Shown: positions 1 to 9,816, counted from the first letter of the stretch. The stretch is DNA of 64,000 nucleotides from Fervidifonticultor_A sp037443565 (GCA_037443565.1 JBBIOB010000005.1:1-64000); one strand, 5' to 3'. Notes: a model not told the origin generated them from the sequence alone. Program-made: numbers and translations.

Positions 1-28
1 GCGCGGCGCCCGGTGCTGGGCGCCGCGC
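1..28. repeat. Perfect GC-rich hairpin at window edge
   Basis: Bases 1-11 and 18-28 form a perfect 11-bp inverted repeat around a 6-nt loop. No T-run follows on the plus strand. It may be the 3' hairpin of a transcript whose gene lies outside the window. Seen directly; the function is unknown. Confidence 0.5.
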
Positions 29-99
29 GGAGGCCTGGTCATCGAGGCCTGCGGCCAGACGCGCTAGGCGCAGTGCAGGTGGTACGGCAAGCCCAGATC

Positions 100-264
100 T
101 CAGATTCTTGCGGCCCTGAGGACTCCCCAACCCAGCAGGATCAACAGCGCGATGCCGGCCAGCGACGCCCACGGGGTGATCTGGCTGAGGGCGCGGAGGG
201 CGAACGCCCAGCCAACGGCCATGGTCGCGAATCCGACGAGCAGGCGCTGGTGCGCTGCGGTCAT
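100..264 (-). CDS. Small two-helix membrane protein (54 aa), unrecognised
   Basis: This 54-residue minus-strand frame runs from an ATG with a GTGAGG-like ribosome site 8 nt upstream to a TGA. It contains two hydrophobic stretches, roughly residues 8-26 (LLVGFATMAVGWAF) and 34-52 (ASLAGIALLILLGW), separated by a short polar turn with a proline and ending in a basic tail. This is a typical small helical-hairpin inner-membrane protein. I do not recognise a family. It diverges from the ilv leader, whose promoter begins about 105 bp away. The hydrophobic pattern and start context favour a real gene, but codon evidence in so short a frame is weak. Confidence 0.5.
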   Translation of the reverse strand: MTAAHQRLLVGFATMAVGWAFALRALSQITPWASLAGIALLILLGWGVLRAARI

Positions 265-370
265 GTGGGCATCCTCACCGGTTCCTGTACTGCTCCCTGG
301 GCTGTTATGCCCCCGTCAGCGGGGCGGCAGACCTGCGCCCAGGCGCGGTTGACAGAGACGCGCTGAAACC

Positions 371-399
371 TTGACAGCCGGAGCGCCCCCTGGTATTCT
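371..399 (+). promoter_or_regulatory. Sigma-70-type promoter of the ilv-leu operon
   Basis: TTGACA (371-376), a 17-bp spacer, and TATTCT (394-399). Predicted transcription start is near 406, giving a leader of about 500 nt before ilvB. This fits the two regulatory RNA elements that fill the leader. Confidence 0.7.
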
Positions 400-405
400 C
401 TGCTG

Positions 406-582
406 TAATTACTTCGGAAGTCGGGTAGGTCGTTTGCATACGAGGGAGTGCGCCTAGGGTTCCGCGGTCTCACGAAGACCGGTCAGGGTCAAGCGGCGCA
501 GACGGTGGTCACCACCGTTACACCCCCAGGAGAGAAGCCTGAGGGATAGGTTCCTCGCCGGTGCCTATCGCTCAGGCTTCTT
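406..582 (+). promoter_or_regulatory. ykkC-family riboswitch (probably the ppGpp-type subclass)
   Basis: The leader contains several hallmark ykkC-family elements in order: CTAGGGTTCCGC (454-465), a capped helix GGTCT/AGACC (466-480), the GGTC..GGGTC strand with GGCGCAG near 481-491, a helix ACGGTGG/CCACCGT (492-508), and the 3' segment ACACCCCCAGGAGAGAAGCCTGAG (509 onward). From family knowledge, ykkC RNAs sense guanidine, ppGpp or PRPP, and the ppGpp subclass is often found upstream of branched-chain amino acid genes, as here. The 3' aptamer strand GAAGCCTGAG is also the 5' arm of a terminator, so ligand binding should favour read-through (an ON switch). Ligand assignment is inference from the operon. 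Confidence 0.75.
534..582 (+). terminator. Intrinsic terminator of the ykkC expression platform
   Basis: GAAGCCTGAG (534-543) pairs perfectly with CTCAGGCTTC (571-580), and GATAGG (545-550) pairs with CCTATC (564-569). The tail TTCTTCAT is only weakly T-rich. The 5' arm overlaps the conserved aptamer end, so aptamer and terminator are mutually exclusive. Confidence 0.6.
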
Positions 583-603
583 CATAGGCGCGCTACAGCG
601 CGC

Positions 604-840
604 ACGCGATGACGGGACAAGTAGGCAGGCTCGCGGACGCAGAGCGAGCCGGGTTCGGTGAGAGCCGGCCTCCGCCCCTGCCGAAACTCGACCCTGAGCT
701 GCGGATCTGAACCTATGGAGTAGGATCCGCCGAAGGCCCACGATACGGGTTCGAGCGCCCCCCGGCCGCGACGCCGGCGGGGAACTAAGGTGGTACCGCG
801 GGAGCATCTCGTCCTTGGGATGGCTCTCGTTCTTGTTTTC
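604..840 (+). promoter_or_regulatory. T-box leader, leucine (CUC) specifier
   Basis: The T-box sequence AAGGTGGTACCGCGG is at 787-801, with its TGGT bulge matching the ACCA end of tRNA-Leu. Upstream is a classic stem I: AGTA loop motif (627-630), GGCAGG paired with CCTGCC, and the distal GAGCC..GTGAGAGCCGG elements. The internal loop reads GAAACTCGACC, placing a CTC leucine codon at 687-689 followed by a purine. Uncharged tRNA-Leu should stabilise the antiterminator. A competing terminator sits at 800-840. The element lies directly upstream of ilvB and fits leucine control of the ilv-leu genes. Confidence 0.92.
800..840 (+). terminator. T-box terminator
   Basis: GGGAGC-ATC (800-808) pairs with GAT-GGCTCTC (819-828, one bulged G). 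It is followed by a T-rich tract (829-839). Its 5' arm overlaps the 3' end of the T-box sequence, the usual competing arrangement. Confidence 0.75.
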
Positions 841-906
841 CGGGGGTTTGCACGGTGCCGGGCGTCAGCCCGGATGCCGGCGCCACTCACACAGGAGGGA
901 CAGGCG

Positions 907-2631
907 ATGGCTCGACAGATGACGGCTCCGCGAACGACGCGCGAGACCCCGCGCGCCCGATTGATGAACGGTGCGCAGGTCCTCATGGAAGCGCTCCGGC
1001 GCGAGGGCGTCGAGATCGTCTTCGGCCATCCGGGCGGCGCATCGCTGCCCATCTACGACGCGATCTATGATCACGACACCATCCGTCACATCCTCTGCCG
1101 TCACGAGCAGGTGGCTGCCCACGCGGCGGTGGGCTACGCCCGCGCGTCGGGCAGGGTTGGCGTGTGTACCGCCACCTCCGGGCCGGGCGCCACGAACCTG
1201 GTCACGGGCATCGCCGACGCGGTGATGGATTCGATCCCGATCGTGGCGATCACCGGCCAGGTGGCGCGGCCCGTGATCGGCAACGACGCGTTCCAGGAAG
1301 CCGACGTGACGGGTATCACCATGCCGATCACCAAGCACAACACCCTCGTCATGAGCGCCCGCGACATTCCACAGGCAGTGCACACCGCCTTCTACCTCGC
1401 GCGGACCGGCCGGCCGGGCCCGGTGCTGATCGACATCCCGCGCGACGTCTCGCAGGAGATGGTCGAGCCAGAGTTTCCCGATGAGATCAGCGTGCCCGGC
1501 TACAAGGTCACGACCGACGGCAGTCCCAACCAGATCGCCGCCGCGGCCGGGGCGCTGGCCGCGGCCGAGCGGCCGGTCATCTACGCCGGCGGCGGCATCA
1601 TCAGCGCCGAGGCGAGCGCCGAGCTGACGGCGCTGGTGGAGCGCACCGGCATTCCGGTTGTGCTGACGCTCATGGGCAAAGGCGCCATGGACGAGCACCA
1701 CCCGAAGTGCCTGGGCATGGTGGGCATGCACGGCAGCGCGTATGCGAACTGGGCGATCAACGACGCCGACGTGATCCTCGCGGTGGGCGTTCGGTTCGAC
1801 GATCGGGTGACCGGTCGGCTCAAGGACTTCGCGCCGAAAGCCCGCTTCATCCACATCGATATCGATCCCGCGGAGATTGGCAAGAACAAGCCGGCCCACA
1901 TCCCGATCGTGGGCGATGCCAAGCGCGTGCTGGCGGCGCTCGTCGGCAAGGCGCGGGCGCCCCGCATCGAGGCCTGGTGGCGGCAGATCGAGGAGTGGAG
2001 GACGGCTCAGCCGTTTCGGTACCGCCAGGGCGCCGATGTGATCAGCGCCCAGTATGTGTGTGACCTGATTGACCGGCTGACCGACGGGAGCGCCATCGTG
2101 ACCACCGACGTCGGGCAGCACCAGATGTGGACGGCCCAGTGGTATCGCCCGCGCGCGCCGCGCAGCTTCATCACCTCCGGCGGCCTCGGCGCGATGGGGT
2201 TCGGCTTTCCCGCCGCCATGGGCGCCAAGTTCGCGCGGCCCGACCGGCAGGTCATCGCGGTGGTCGGCGACGGCGGCTTCATGATGACCCTGCAGGACCT
2301 GGGGACCGCAGCGGATGCCGGCCAGAGCCTGCCCATCATCATCCTGAACAACGGCACGCTGGGGATGGTCCGGCAGTGGCAGACCTTCTTCTACCGTGGC
2401 CGCCTGTCGTCGTCGATCCTGCGCAATCCGGACTTCGCGAAGCTCGCCGAGGTCTTCGGCTGTCGCGGCATCCGGGTCGAACGGCCCGAGCAGGTCGAGC
2501 CCGCGTTGCGCGAAGCGCTGGCCACAGAGGGCCGCCCATGCGTCGTCGATGTTATCACGGATCCCGACGAGAACTGCCTCCCGATGATTCCGTCGGGCCA
2601 ATCCGTCGCCGAGATGATCCTCGATGAGTGA
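907..2631 (+). CDS. ilvB: Acetolactate synthase, large (catalytic) subunit
   Basis: Condenses two pyruvates, or pyruvate and 2-oxobutyrate, in the first common step of valine, leucine and isoleucine synthesis, using ThDP, Mg and FAD. The 574-residue length is normal. The N-terminal ThDP domain has the catalytic glutamate (Glu67 in RHEQVAAHAAVGYARA), and the C-terminal domain has the ThDP motif GDGGF (454-458) ending at the NN of ILNNGTLG (481-482). The frame is open further upstream, but the ATG at 907 follows AGGAGGGA with good spacing and lies beyond the T-box terminator. The stop overlaps ilvC by 8 nt (ATGAGTGA), so the two are translationally coupled. The regulatory subunit follows ilvC instead of ilvB, which is an unusual order. 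Confidence 0.95.
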   Translation: MARQMTAPRTTRETPRARLMNGAQVLMEALRREGVEIVFGHPGGASLPIYDAIYDHDTIRHILCRHEQVAAHAAVGYARASGRVGVCTATSGPGATNLVTGIADAVMDSIPIVAITGQVARPVIGNDAFQEADVTGITMPITKHNTLVMSARDIPQAVHTAFYLARTGRPGPVLIDIPRDVSQEMVEPEFPDEISVPGYKVTTDGSPNQIAAAAGALAAAERPVIYAGGGIISAEASAELTALVERTGIPVVLTLMGKGAMDEHHPKCLGMVGMHGSAYANWAINDADVILAVGVRFDDRVTGRLKDFAPKARFIHIDIDPAEIGKNKPAHIPIVGDAKRVLAALVGKARAPRIEAWWRQIEEWRTAQPFRYRQGADVISAQYVCDLIDRLTDGSAIVTTDVGQHQMWTAQWYRPRAPRSFITSGGLGAMGFGFPAAMGAKFARPDRQVIAVVGDGGFMMTLQDLGTAADAGQSLPIIILNNGTLGMVRQWQTFFYRGRLSSSILRNPDFAKLAEVFGCRGIRVERPEQVEPALREALATEGRPCVVDVITDPDENCLPMIPSGQSVAEMILDE

Positions 2632-4099
2632 CGGCAACACGTTCACCTCGGCGGTCTTCCCGGTGGAGACGCTCGACCTCGCAGGACGGCGCGAGTCGTT
2701 CGTGCGGGGCGGCCGGCATCTGTTCCCGCTGCTCCCGAAGGCGCTCGGGGGGATCCGGACCATCGGCGTCATCGGCTGGGGCTCGCAGGGGCCGGCCCAG
2801 GCGCAGAACCTCCGTGAGTCGCTGTCAGACACGCCCATCCGCGTCGCCGTGGGTCTTCGCGAAGGATCGTCCTCGTTCGAGGCGGCCCGGCAGGCCGGGT
2901 TCCGCGAGGCGGACGGCACCCTGGGCGAGATGTTCAGCGTCATCGCCGCCTCCGATCTGGTCCTGCTGCTCATCTCCGATGCGGCGCAGGCGGAGCTGTA
3001 CCCGGAGATCTTCCGCGCGCTGCGTCCCGGCGCCACGCTGGGGCTGTCCCACGGGTTTCTCCTGGGGCATCTGGGTAACACGGGCGAGACGTTCCCGCCG
3101 CACGTCAACGTGATCGGCGTCTGCCCGAAGGGCATGGGCCCGTCGGTGCGGCGCCTGTACGAGCAGGGCCGGGAGGCCAACGGCGCCGGGATCAACACCA
3201 GCTTCGCGGTGGAGCAGGACACGGACGGCCGGGCGACCGACGTCGCGCTGGCCTGGTCGGTCGCGCTCGGCGCGCCGTACACCTTCAAGACGACGCTGCG
3301 GTCGGAGTATCTGTCCGACATCTTCGGCGAGCGGGCGATCCTGTTGGGCGCCGTCTGGGGGATCGTCGAGAGCCTCTACCGCCGGTACGTCGCCCGGGGC
3401 TACGCGGAGGCCGAGGCGTTCACGCACGCGTGCGAGAGCATCACCGGGGCCATCGCGCGCACTATCTCGCGCCGCGGCCTCCTGAGCGTGTATGAGACGC
3501 TGTCACCGGTGGAGCGTGAGGAGTTCGAGCGCGCCTACACCCAGACCTATGCGGCATCGATGCCGCTCATGGTCGAGATCTACGACGAGGTCGCCTCGGG
3601 CAACGAGCTGCGCAGCGTCATCCTGGCCGGAAAGCGGCTGACCCGCCACCCGATCCCGCCGATCGAGGGCAGCCGGATGTGGAAGGTGGGTGCAGAGGTG
3701 CGGAGGGAGCGCGCGCGGCGGTCGGCGGAGGTGCACGCGTTCACGGCGGGGGTGTTCATCGGCGCGATGATGGCGCAGGTCGACGTGCTCATGGATCGGG
3801 GGCACCCCTACTCGGAGATCGCCAACGAGTCGGTCATCGAGGCGGTCGACTCGCTCCTGCCCTACATGCATGCCCGCGGGGTGGCCTACATGGTGGATAA
3901 CTGCTCGACGACCGCGCGGCTGGGCGCCCGCAAGTGGGGCCCGCGATTCGAGGCGCAGTTGAGCCAGATCGCCTATCCTGCGGCCGACGAGCAGGCGGGC
4001 GACCCCGGGCTCATGGAGAGGTTTCGGGCACACCCCATCCACGGCGTGCTCGGGCGCCTGTCGGCGATGCGGCCGGCGGTCGACATTGCCGTTCAATGA
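2624..4099 (+). CDS. ilvC: Ketol-acid reductoisomerase, class II, plant-like
   Basis: Isomerises and reduces acetolactate or acetohydroxybutyrate with NADPH and Mg. At 491 residues it is the long class II form, not the roughly 330-residue class I form usual in bacteria outside the enterics. The Rossmann motif reads GWGSQGPAQAQNLRES. Further stretches such as LLLISDAAQAE, GLSHGFLLGHL, VCPKGMGPSVRRLY, FGERAILLGAVWGIVE and MVDNCSTTARLGARKW closely resemble chloroplast KARI as I remember it, more than the E. coli form. Metal-binding carboxylates lie in the duplicated helical domain (DIFGE, NESVIEAVDS). It is coupled to ilvB and separated from ilvN by a 37-nt gap. The function is certain; the plant affinity is from memory. 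Confidence 0.95.
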   Translation: MSDGNTFTSAVFPVETLDLAGRRESFVRGGRHLFPLLPKALGGIRTIGVIGWGSQGPAQAQNLRESLSDTPIRVAVGLREGSSSFEAARQAGFREADGTLGEMFSVIAASDLVLLLISDAAQAELYPEIFRALRPGATLGLSHGFLLGHLGNTGETFPPHVNVIGVCPKGMGPSVRRLYEQGREANGAGINTSFAVEQDTDGRATDVALAWSVALGAPYTFKTTLRSEYLSDIFGERAILLGAVWGIVESLYRRYVARGYAEAEAFTHACESITGAIARTISRRGLLSVYETLSPVEREEFERAYTQTYAASMPLMVEIYDEVASGNELRSVILAGKRLTRHPIPPIEGSRMWKVGAEVRRERARRSAEVHAFTAGVFIGAMMAQVDVLMDRGHPYSEIANESVIEAVDSLLPYMHARGVAYMVDNCSTTARLGARKWGPRFEAQLSQIAYPAADEQAGDPGLMERFRAHPIHGVLGRLSAMRPAVDIAVQ

Positions 4100-4136
4100 C
4101 GCGCACGGCGCGGCGCGACGTGTGGGAGGGATTGCG

Positions 4137-4661
4137 GTGACGGAGAGCGAGGACTCCAACAGCGTGAGCCCACAGCATCACGCGACAATCTCCGTGTTGG
4201 TTCGCAACCAGCCCGGGGTGCTGGTGCGCGTCGCCGGGCTCATCCGACGCCGGGGCGTGAACATCCACAGCCTCTCGGTCGGGCCAACCGAGGATCCCGG
4301 GATCTCGCGGATGACCATCGTGGTGGATACGCCGCCCGACCGGACCGAGTCGTTCGCCAAGCAGTTGCGCAAGCTCGTGGAGGTCATGCGGGCCACGGCG
4401 ATCGACGGGGCGCCGACCGTCGACCGCGAGCTGGCGCTGGTCAAGGTCAACGTGACCCCGGGCACGCGCATGGAGATCATGGAGATCGCCAACGTGTTCC
4501 GGGCCAGCGTGGTGGACCTGACCGACCGCACGATGACGCTCGAGGTCACCGGGCGCGCCGAGAAGGTCGACGCAATCATCTCGCTGCTGACCAAGCACGG
4601 CATCCGGGAGATGGCCCGCACCGGGCAGGTGACCCTGGTGCGCGGCACGCAGAACACGTAG
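4137..4661 (+). CDS. ilvN: Acetolactate synthase, small (regulatory) subunit
   Basis: Regulatory partner of IlvB that confers activity stimulation and valine feedback. The N-terminal ACT domain starts at HATISVLVRNQPGVLVRVAG with the glycine-rich GVNIHSLSVG segment, followed by the C-terminal small-subunit domain (ALVKVNV..RAEKVDAII). The frame is open from 4086 inside ilvC, but the GTG at 4137 is preceded by GGAGGG at the correct distance and gives 174 residues, typical for the family, with a short polar leader before the ACT domain. The gap to leuA is 15 nt and contains the leuA ribosome site. Confidence 0.93.
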   Translation: MTESEDSNSVSPQHHATISVLVRNQPGVLVRVAGLIRRRGVNIHSLSVGPTEDPGISRMTIVVDTPPDRTESFAKQLRKLVEVMRATAIDGAPTVDRELALVKVNVTPGTRMEIMEIANVFRASVVDLTDRTMTLEVTGRAEKVDAIISLLTKHGIREMARTGQVTLVRGTQNT

Positions 4662-4676
4662 CTTCGGAGGACGGCG

Positions 4677-6208
<1,532 letters not shown>

Positions 6209-6218
<10 letters not shown>

Positions 6219-7498
6219 CGCTGACCGAGAAGATCCTGGCGGCCCACACCGGGCGCGACCGGGTCCGGCCCGGCGACCTCGTCGAGGCCCGCGTGGACTT
6301 CTGCTTCGCCAACGACATCACCGCGCCGCTTGCGATCCGCGAGTTCGAGAAGATCGGCGTGACCACGGTGTTCGACCGCGATCGCGTCGGCCTGGTGCCC
6401 GATCACTACGCGCCCAACAAGGACATCGCCTCGGCCGAGCAGTGCAAGCTCATGCGCGAGTTCGCACGCGCCCACAGGATTTCCCACTACTACGAGGTCG
6501 GCCGCGCCGGCATCGCGCACGTGCAGCTCGCCGAGGAGGGACTGGTGCTCCCCGGCGAGGTCTTCGTCGGCGCCGACTCGCACACGTGCAACCACGGGGC
6601 CCTTGGGGCTTTTGCCACCGGGGTCGGGTCGTCGGATCTGGCCGCGGTCATGGCGACCGGGGAGCTGTGGTTCCGGGTGCCCGAGACGCTGCGGTTCGAG
6701 TTCCGCGGCCGACCCGCGCCGTGGGTGACCGGCAAGGATCTGGTGCTGCGCATCATCGGCGACATCGGTGTCGACGGCGCGCGCTACTGTGCGATGGAGT
6801 TCGCCGGCGAGGCGCTGCGCCACCTGACGATGGACGAGCGCTTCAGCATCACCAACATGGCGGTCGAAGCGGGCGGCAAGAACGGCATCATGGAGCCCGA
6901 CGACACCGTGCTCGACTGGGTACGGCCGCGCGCCCGTCGGCCGTTTGCCCCGGTCCACTCGGATCCGGATGCCGAGTACACGAGGGTCTACGAGTACGAC
7001 ACCGCCCGGTTCGAGCCGGTCGTGTCCGCGCCGTCGTCGCCGGGCAACGTCCTGCCCGTGCGCGAAGCGGCCGGCGTCCCGGTCGACCAGGTGTTCATCG
7101 GCACCTGTACCAACGGACGGATCGAGGACCTCCGGGTCGCGGCGCGCCTGCTCGACGGCCGGACGGTGCATCCCCGGACTCGAATGCTCGTGATCCCGGC
7201 CACCCCTGCCATCTACCGCCAGGCGCTCGCCGAGGGCCTGATCGCCACCTTTGTGGGCGCCGGCGCATCGGTGAGCACGTCCACGTGCGGTCCATGCATC
7301 GGGGGCCACATGGGCGTGCTCGCCGCCGGCGAGGTGTGCGTGTCCACCTCCTCGCGCAACTTCATCGGGCGCATGGGGCACCGCGAGAGCAGGGTGTACC
7401 TCTCGGGCCCCGCGGTCGCCGCGGCGAGTGCGGTGCTCGGCCGGCTGGCGCATCCCGATGAGGTCCTGGGGCGGACGGCAGCGGGGGTGGGCGCATGA
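6209..7498 (+). CDS. leuC: 3-isopropylmalate dehydratase, large subunit
   Basis: Aconitase-superfamily subunit that holds the 4Fe-4S cluster and isomerises 2- to 3-isopropylmalate, and probably also the citramalate pathway intermediate. At 429 residues it is of the shorter archaeal/HACN type rather than the roughly 465-residue enterobacterial type. Cluster ligands are Cys300 (GTCTNGR), Cys360 and Cys363 (STCGPCIGG). Other motifs are GADSHTCNHGALGAFATGVG and NFIGRMGH. It overlaps both neighbours (leuA by 10 nt, leuD by 4 nt), consistent with coupled synthesis of the two subunits. Confidence 0.94.
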
Positions 7499-8004
7499 TC
7501 TTTCGGGGAACGGCCTGGAAGCTCGGAGATCACATTGACACGGATCTCATCATTCCCGCCCGGTACCTGGTGACCATCGATCCGGCGGTGCTGGCGCCGA
7601 AGTGTTTCGAGGATCTGGACCCCACCCTCGCCAGCAGGATCCAACCGGGTGACATCCTGCTCGCCGGCGAGAACTTCGGGCAGGGATCGTCGCGCGAGCA
7701 CGCGCCCATCGCCATCAAGAGCCTGGGCGTCGCGTGTATCGTGGCGAAGTCGTACGCCCGCATCTTCTACCGGAACGCCTTCAACATCGGCCTGCCGCTG
7801 TTCGAGTGCGCCGATCTCCACGCCGCCAGCGAGAGCGGCGACCGCCTGTCGGTGGACGACGACACCGGGCGCATCGTCAACGAGACGCGGGGCACCACCC
7901 ATCGGGCCCTGCCGCTACCCGAGTTCATGCAGCGGCTGGTCACGGCCGGCGGCATCATCGAGTACACCCGGCAAAAGCTCGCGGCGCGCGGGAGACGCGC
8001 ATGA
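7495..8004 (+). CDS. leuD: 3-isopropylmalate dehydratase, small subunit
   Basis: Swivelling-domain partner of LeuC. At 169 residues it matches the short archaeal-type LeuD that pairs with the short LeuC seen upstream. Motifs are GDHIDTDLIIPARYL near the N-terminus and GQGSSREHAPIAIKSLGV with the substrate-binding serine and arginine, followed by SYARIFYRNAFNIGLPL. It starts in an ATGA overlap with leuC and ends in an ATGA overlap with cimA, so the four genes leuA-leuC-leuD-cimA are translated as a chain. Confidence 0.94.
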   Translation: MIFRGTAWKLGDHIDTDLIIPARYLVTIDPAVLAPKCFEDLDPTLASRIQPGDILLAGENFGQGSSREHAPIAIKSLGVACIVAKSYARIFYRNAFNIGLPLFECADLHAASESGDRLSVDDDTGRIVNETRGTTHRALPLPEFMQRLVTAGGIIEYTRQKLAARGRRA

Positions 8005-9575
8005 GGCGCATCGCGATCTACGACACCACCCTCCGCGACGGCACGCAGGCCGCGGGGGTGACGTTCTCGGTCGAGGACAAGCTGCGCATCGCGCGGCGGC
8101 TCGATGAGCTCGGATGTGACTACATCGAAGGCGGCTGGCCCGGGAGCAATCCCAAGGACCTGGCGTTCTTCGAGCGCGCGAGAGAGCAAACCTGGCGACA
8201 CGCGCGGATCGCCGCCTTTGGGAGCACGCGGCGCGCCGGCGGGCGGCCCGAGGACGATCCCAACCTCCGGCTGCTCGCCAACGCCGGTACCCCGACCGTG
8301 ACGATCTTTGGGAAGTCCTGGGACCTGCACGTACGTGCGGGCCTGCGCGCCACGCTCGATGAGAACCTGGCCATGATTGCCGACTCGGTGGCCTTCCTGC
8401 GGCAGGGCGGACGTGAAGTAATCTACGACGCCGAGCATTTCTTCGACGGCCTGCGGGCCAATCGCGACTACGCCCTGGCCACGCTGCGCGCGGCCCGGGC
8501 GGCGGGCGCGCACTGCCTGGTCCTGTGCGACACCAACGGCGGCGCCCTGCCCGAGGACATCGGCGGCGGGGTCGCCCTGGCCGCGCGCGAGATCGGCGGG
8601 CCGCTGGGAATCCACACCCACAACGACGGCGAGCTGGCCGTGGCCAACACGCTGGCCGCGGTGCACGCCGGATGTGAGCACGTGCAGGGCACGATCAACG
8701 GGTATGGCGAGCGGTGCGGGAATGTCAACCTCTGCTCGGTGGTGCCGGCGCTGCGCCTGAAGCTTGGGCTCTCGGCGCTCGCGCCCGAGGCCCTGGGCCG
8801 GCTCACCGAGCTGTCCCGCCTGGTTGCCGAGCTGGCGAATCTGTCGCCGAACGACTACCAGCCCTACGTCGGCGCCAACGCCTTCGCGCACAAGGGCGGC
8901 GTGCACGTCAGCGCCGTCATGGTCGATCCGGTGCTGTACGAGCATATCGCGCCCGACCTGGTCGGCAACAGCCGGCGCGTGGTGGTCAGCGATCTGTCGG
9001 GACGCGCCACGGTGCTGCACAAGGCCGGGGAGATCGGCCTGCGGTTGGACCGGTCCCGGCCAGAAGTCCAGGCTGTGCTTGAGGACCTCAAGCGGCTGGA
9101 GCACGAGGGCTACCAGTTCGAAGGTGCCGAGGCCTCGTTTGAGCTGCTCTTGCGTCGGGCGGTGCTCGGCCACCGGCCCGGATTTGAGATCCGCGCGTTC
9201 CACATCGCCGTGGACCACCACGATGTTGAGTGCACATCGCGGGCGATCGTGCGGGTGGCGGTCAACGGCGACGAGGCCGGCGCCTCCGCCGAGGGCAATG
9301 GGCCCGTCCATGCGCTGGACCGGGCGCTGCGCGCCGCGCTGGAGCGCTTCCATCCCGGACTGGCCCGCGTGCGCCTGGTGGACTACAAGGTCCGGGTGCT
9401 CAACGCCGAGGCCGCGACCGGGGCGCGGGTGCGGGTCCTGATCACGTCTACCGACGGCCGCGCGCACTGGGGCACGGTCGGGGTGTCCGAGAACGTGGTC
9501 CTGGCCAGCGCGCAGGCGCTCGCCGACAGCCTGGAGTACGCGCTGCTCGCCGAGGTGCCGCAGCCCTCGGGCTAG
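8001..9575 (+). CDS. cimA: (R)-citramalate synthase
   Basis: Condenses acetyl-CoA with pyruvate to citramalate, feeding 2-oxobutyrate for isoleucine without threonine deaminase. LeuCD and LeuB can process the later intermediates. The 524-residue product begins with YDTTLRDGTQAAGVTFSVEDKL, and YIEGGWPGSNPKD is characteristic of the CimA branch rather than LeuA. HTHNDGELAVANTLAAV provides the metal-binding histidines. The C-terminal third is a LeuA-type regulatory domain. The frame is open upstream inside leuD, but ATG 8001 overlaps the leuD stop and matches family N-termini. Having both leuA and cimA in one leucine-controlled operon ties isoleucine carbon supply to the leucine signal. Confidence 0.92.
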   Translation: MRRIAIYDTTLRDGTQAAGVTFSVEDKLRIARRLDELGCDYIEGGWPGSNPKDLAFFERAREQTWRHARIAAFGSTRRAGGRPEDDPNLRLLANAGTPTVTIFGKSWDLHVRAGLRATLDENLAMIADSVAFLRQGGREVIYDAEHFFDGLRANRDYALATLRAARAAGAHCLVLCDTNGGALPEDIGGGVALAAREIGGPLGIHTHNDGELAVANTLAAVHAGCEHVQGTINGYGERCGNVNLCSVVPALRLKLGLSALAPEALGRLTELSRLVAELANLSPNDYQPYVGANAFAHKGGVHVSAVMVDPVLYEHIAPDLVGNSRRVVVSDLSGRATVLHKAGEIGLRLDRSRPEVQAVLEDLKRLEHEGYQFEGAEASFELLLRRAVLGHRPGFEIRAFHIAVDHHDVECTSRAIVRVAVNGDEAGASAEGNGPVHALDRALRAALERFHPGLARVRLVDYKVRVLNAEAATGARVRVLITSTDGRAHWGTVGVSENVVLASAQALADSLEYALLAEVPQPSG

Positions 9576-9629
9576 CGGGCTGGCGGGCGTACACGCCGGG
9601 GCGATCATCAGATGGAGGGAGTCGGACGC

Positions 9630-9788
9630 ATGGAATGGGAGAAGATCTGGCGGACCCTGTTCTGCGGGTGGGACGCCGACGTCGACTTTGCGGCCCTGGC
9701 AGAGGCGCTGGCGGCGGAGAGTCGCCACGCTGGCGCCGATGAATCCGACGCGGCGTGGGTTCGCCGGCAGATTCAGAGCGCGTACTGA
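9630..9788 (+). CDS. Small operon-internal protein (52 aa), unrecognised
   Basis: ATG at 9630 follows GGAGGG (9614-9619) with 10-nt spacing and opens a 52-codon frame ending at TGA 9786-9788, between cimA and leuB in the ilv-leu operon. The product begins MEWEKIWRTLFCGWDAD, is rich in alanine, tryptophan and acidic residues in its first two thirds, and ends in WVRRQIQSAY. No transmembrane segment is evident, and it is probably a short helical protein. I recognise no family. The ribosome site, position and clean frame favour expression; conservation in related genomes would decide. Confidence 0.5.
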   Translation: MEWEKIWRTLFCGWDADVDFAALAEALAAESRHAGADESDAAWVRRQIQSAY

Positions 9789-9816
9789 CCCGACATCAGC
9801 CGCCCGCCTCGGATCC

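Noticed and set aside
406..582. Guanidine-type or PRPP-type assignment for the ykkC element
   Set aside because: No guanidine carboxylase/exporter or purine gene follows, and the branched-chain context favours the ppGpp subclass. It cannot be excluded without ligand tests.
865..3321. 818-codon minus-strand open frame opposite ilvB/ilvC
   Set aside because: Antisense shadow of GC-rich codon bias. The plus strand encodes two certain enzymes, and the antisense product has no recognisable motif.
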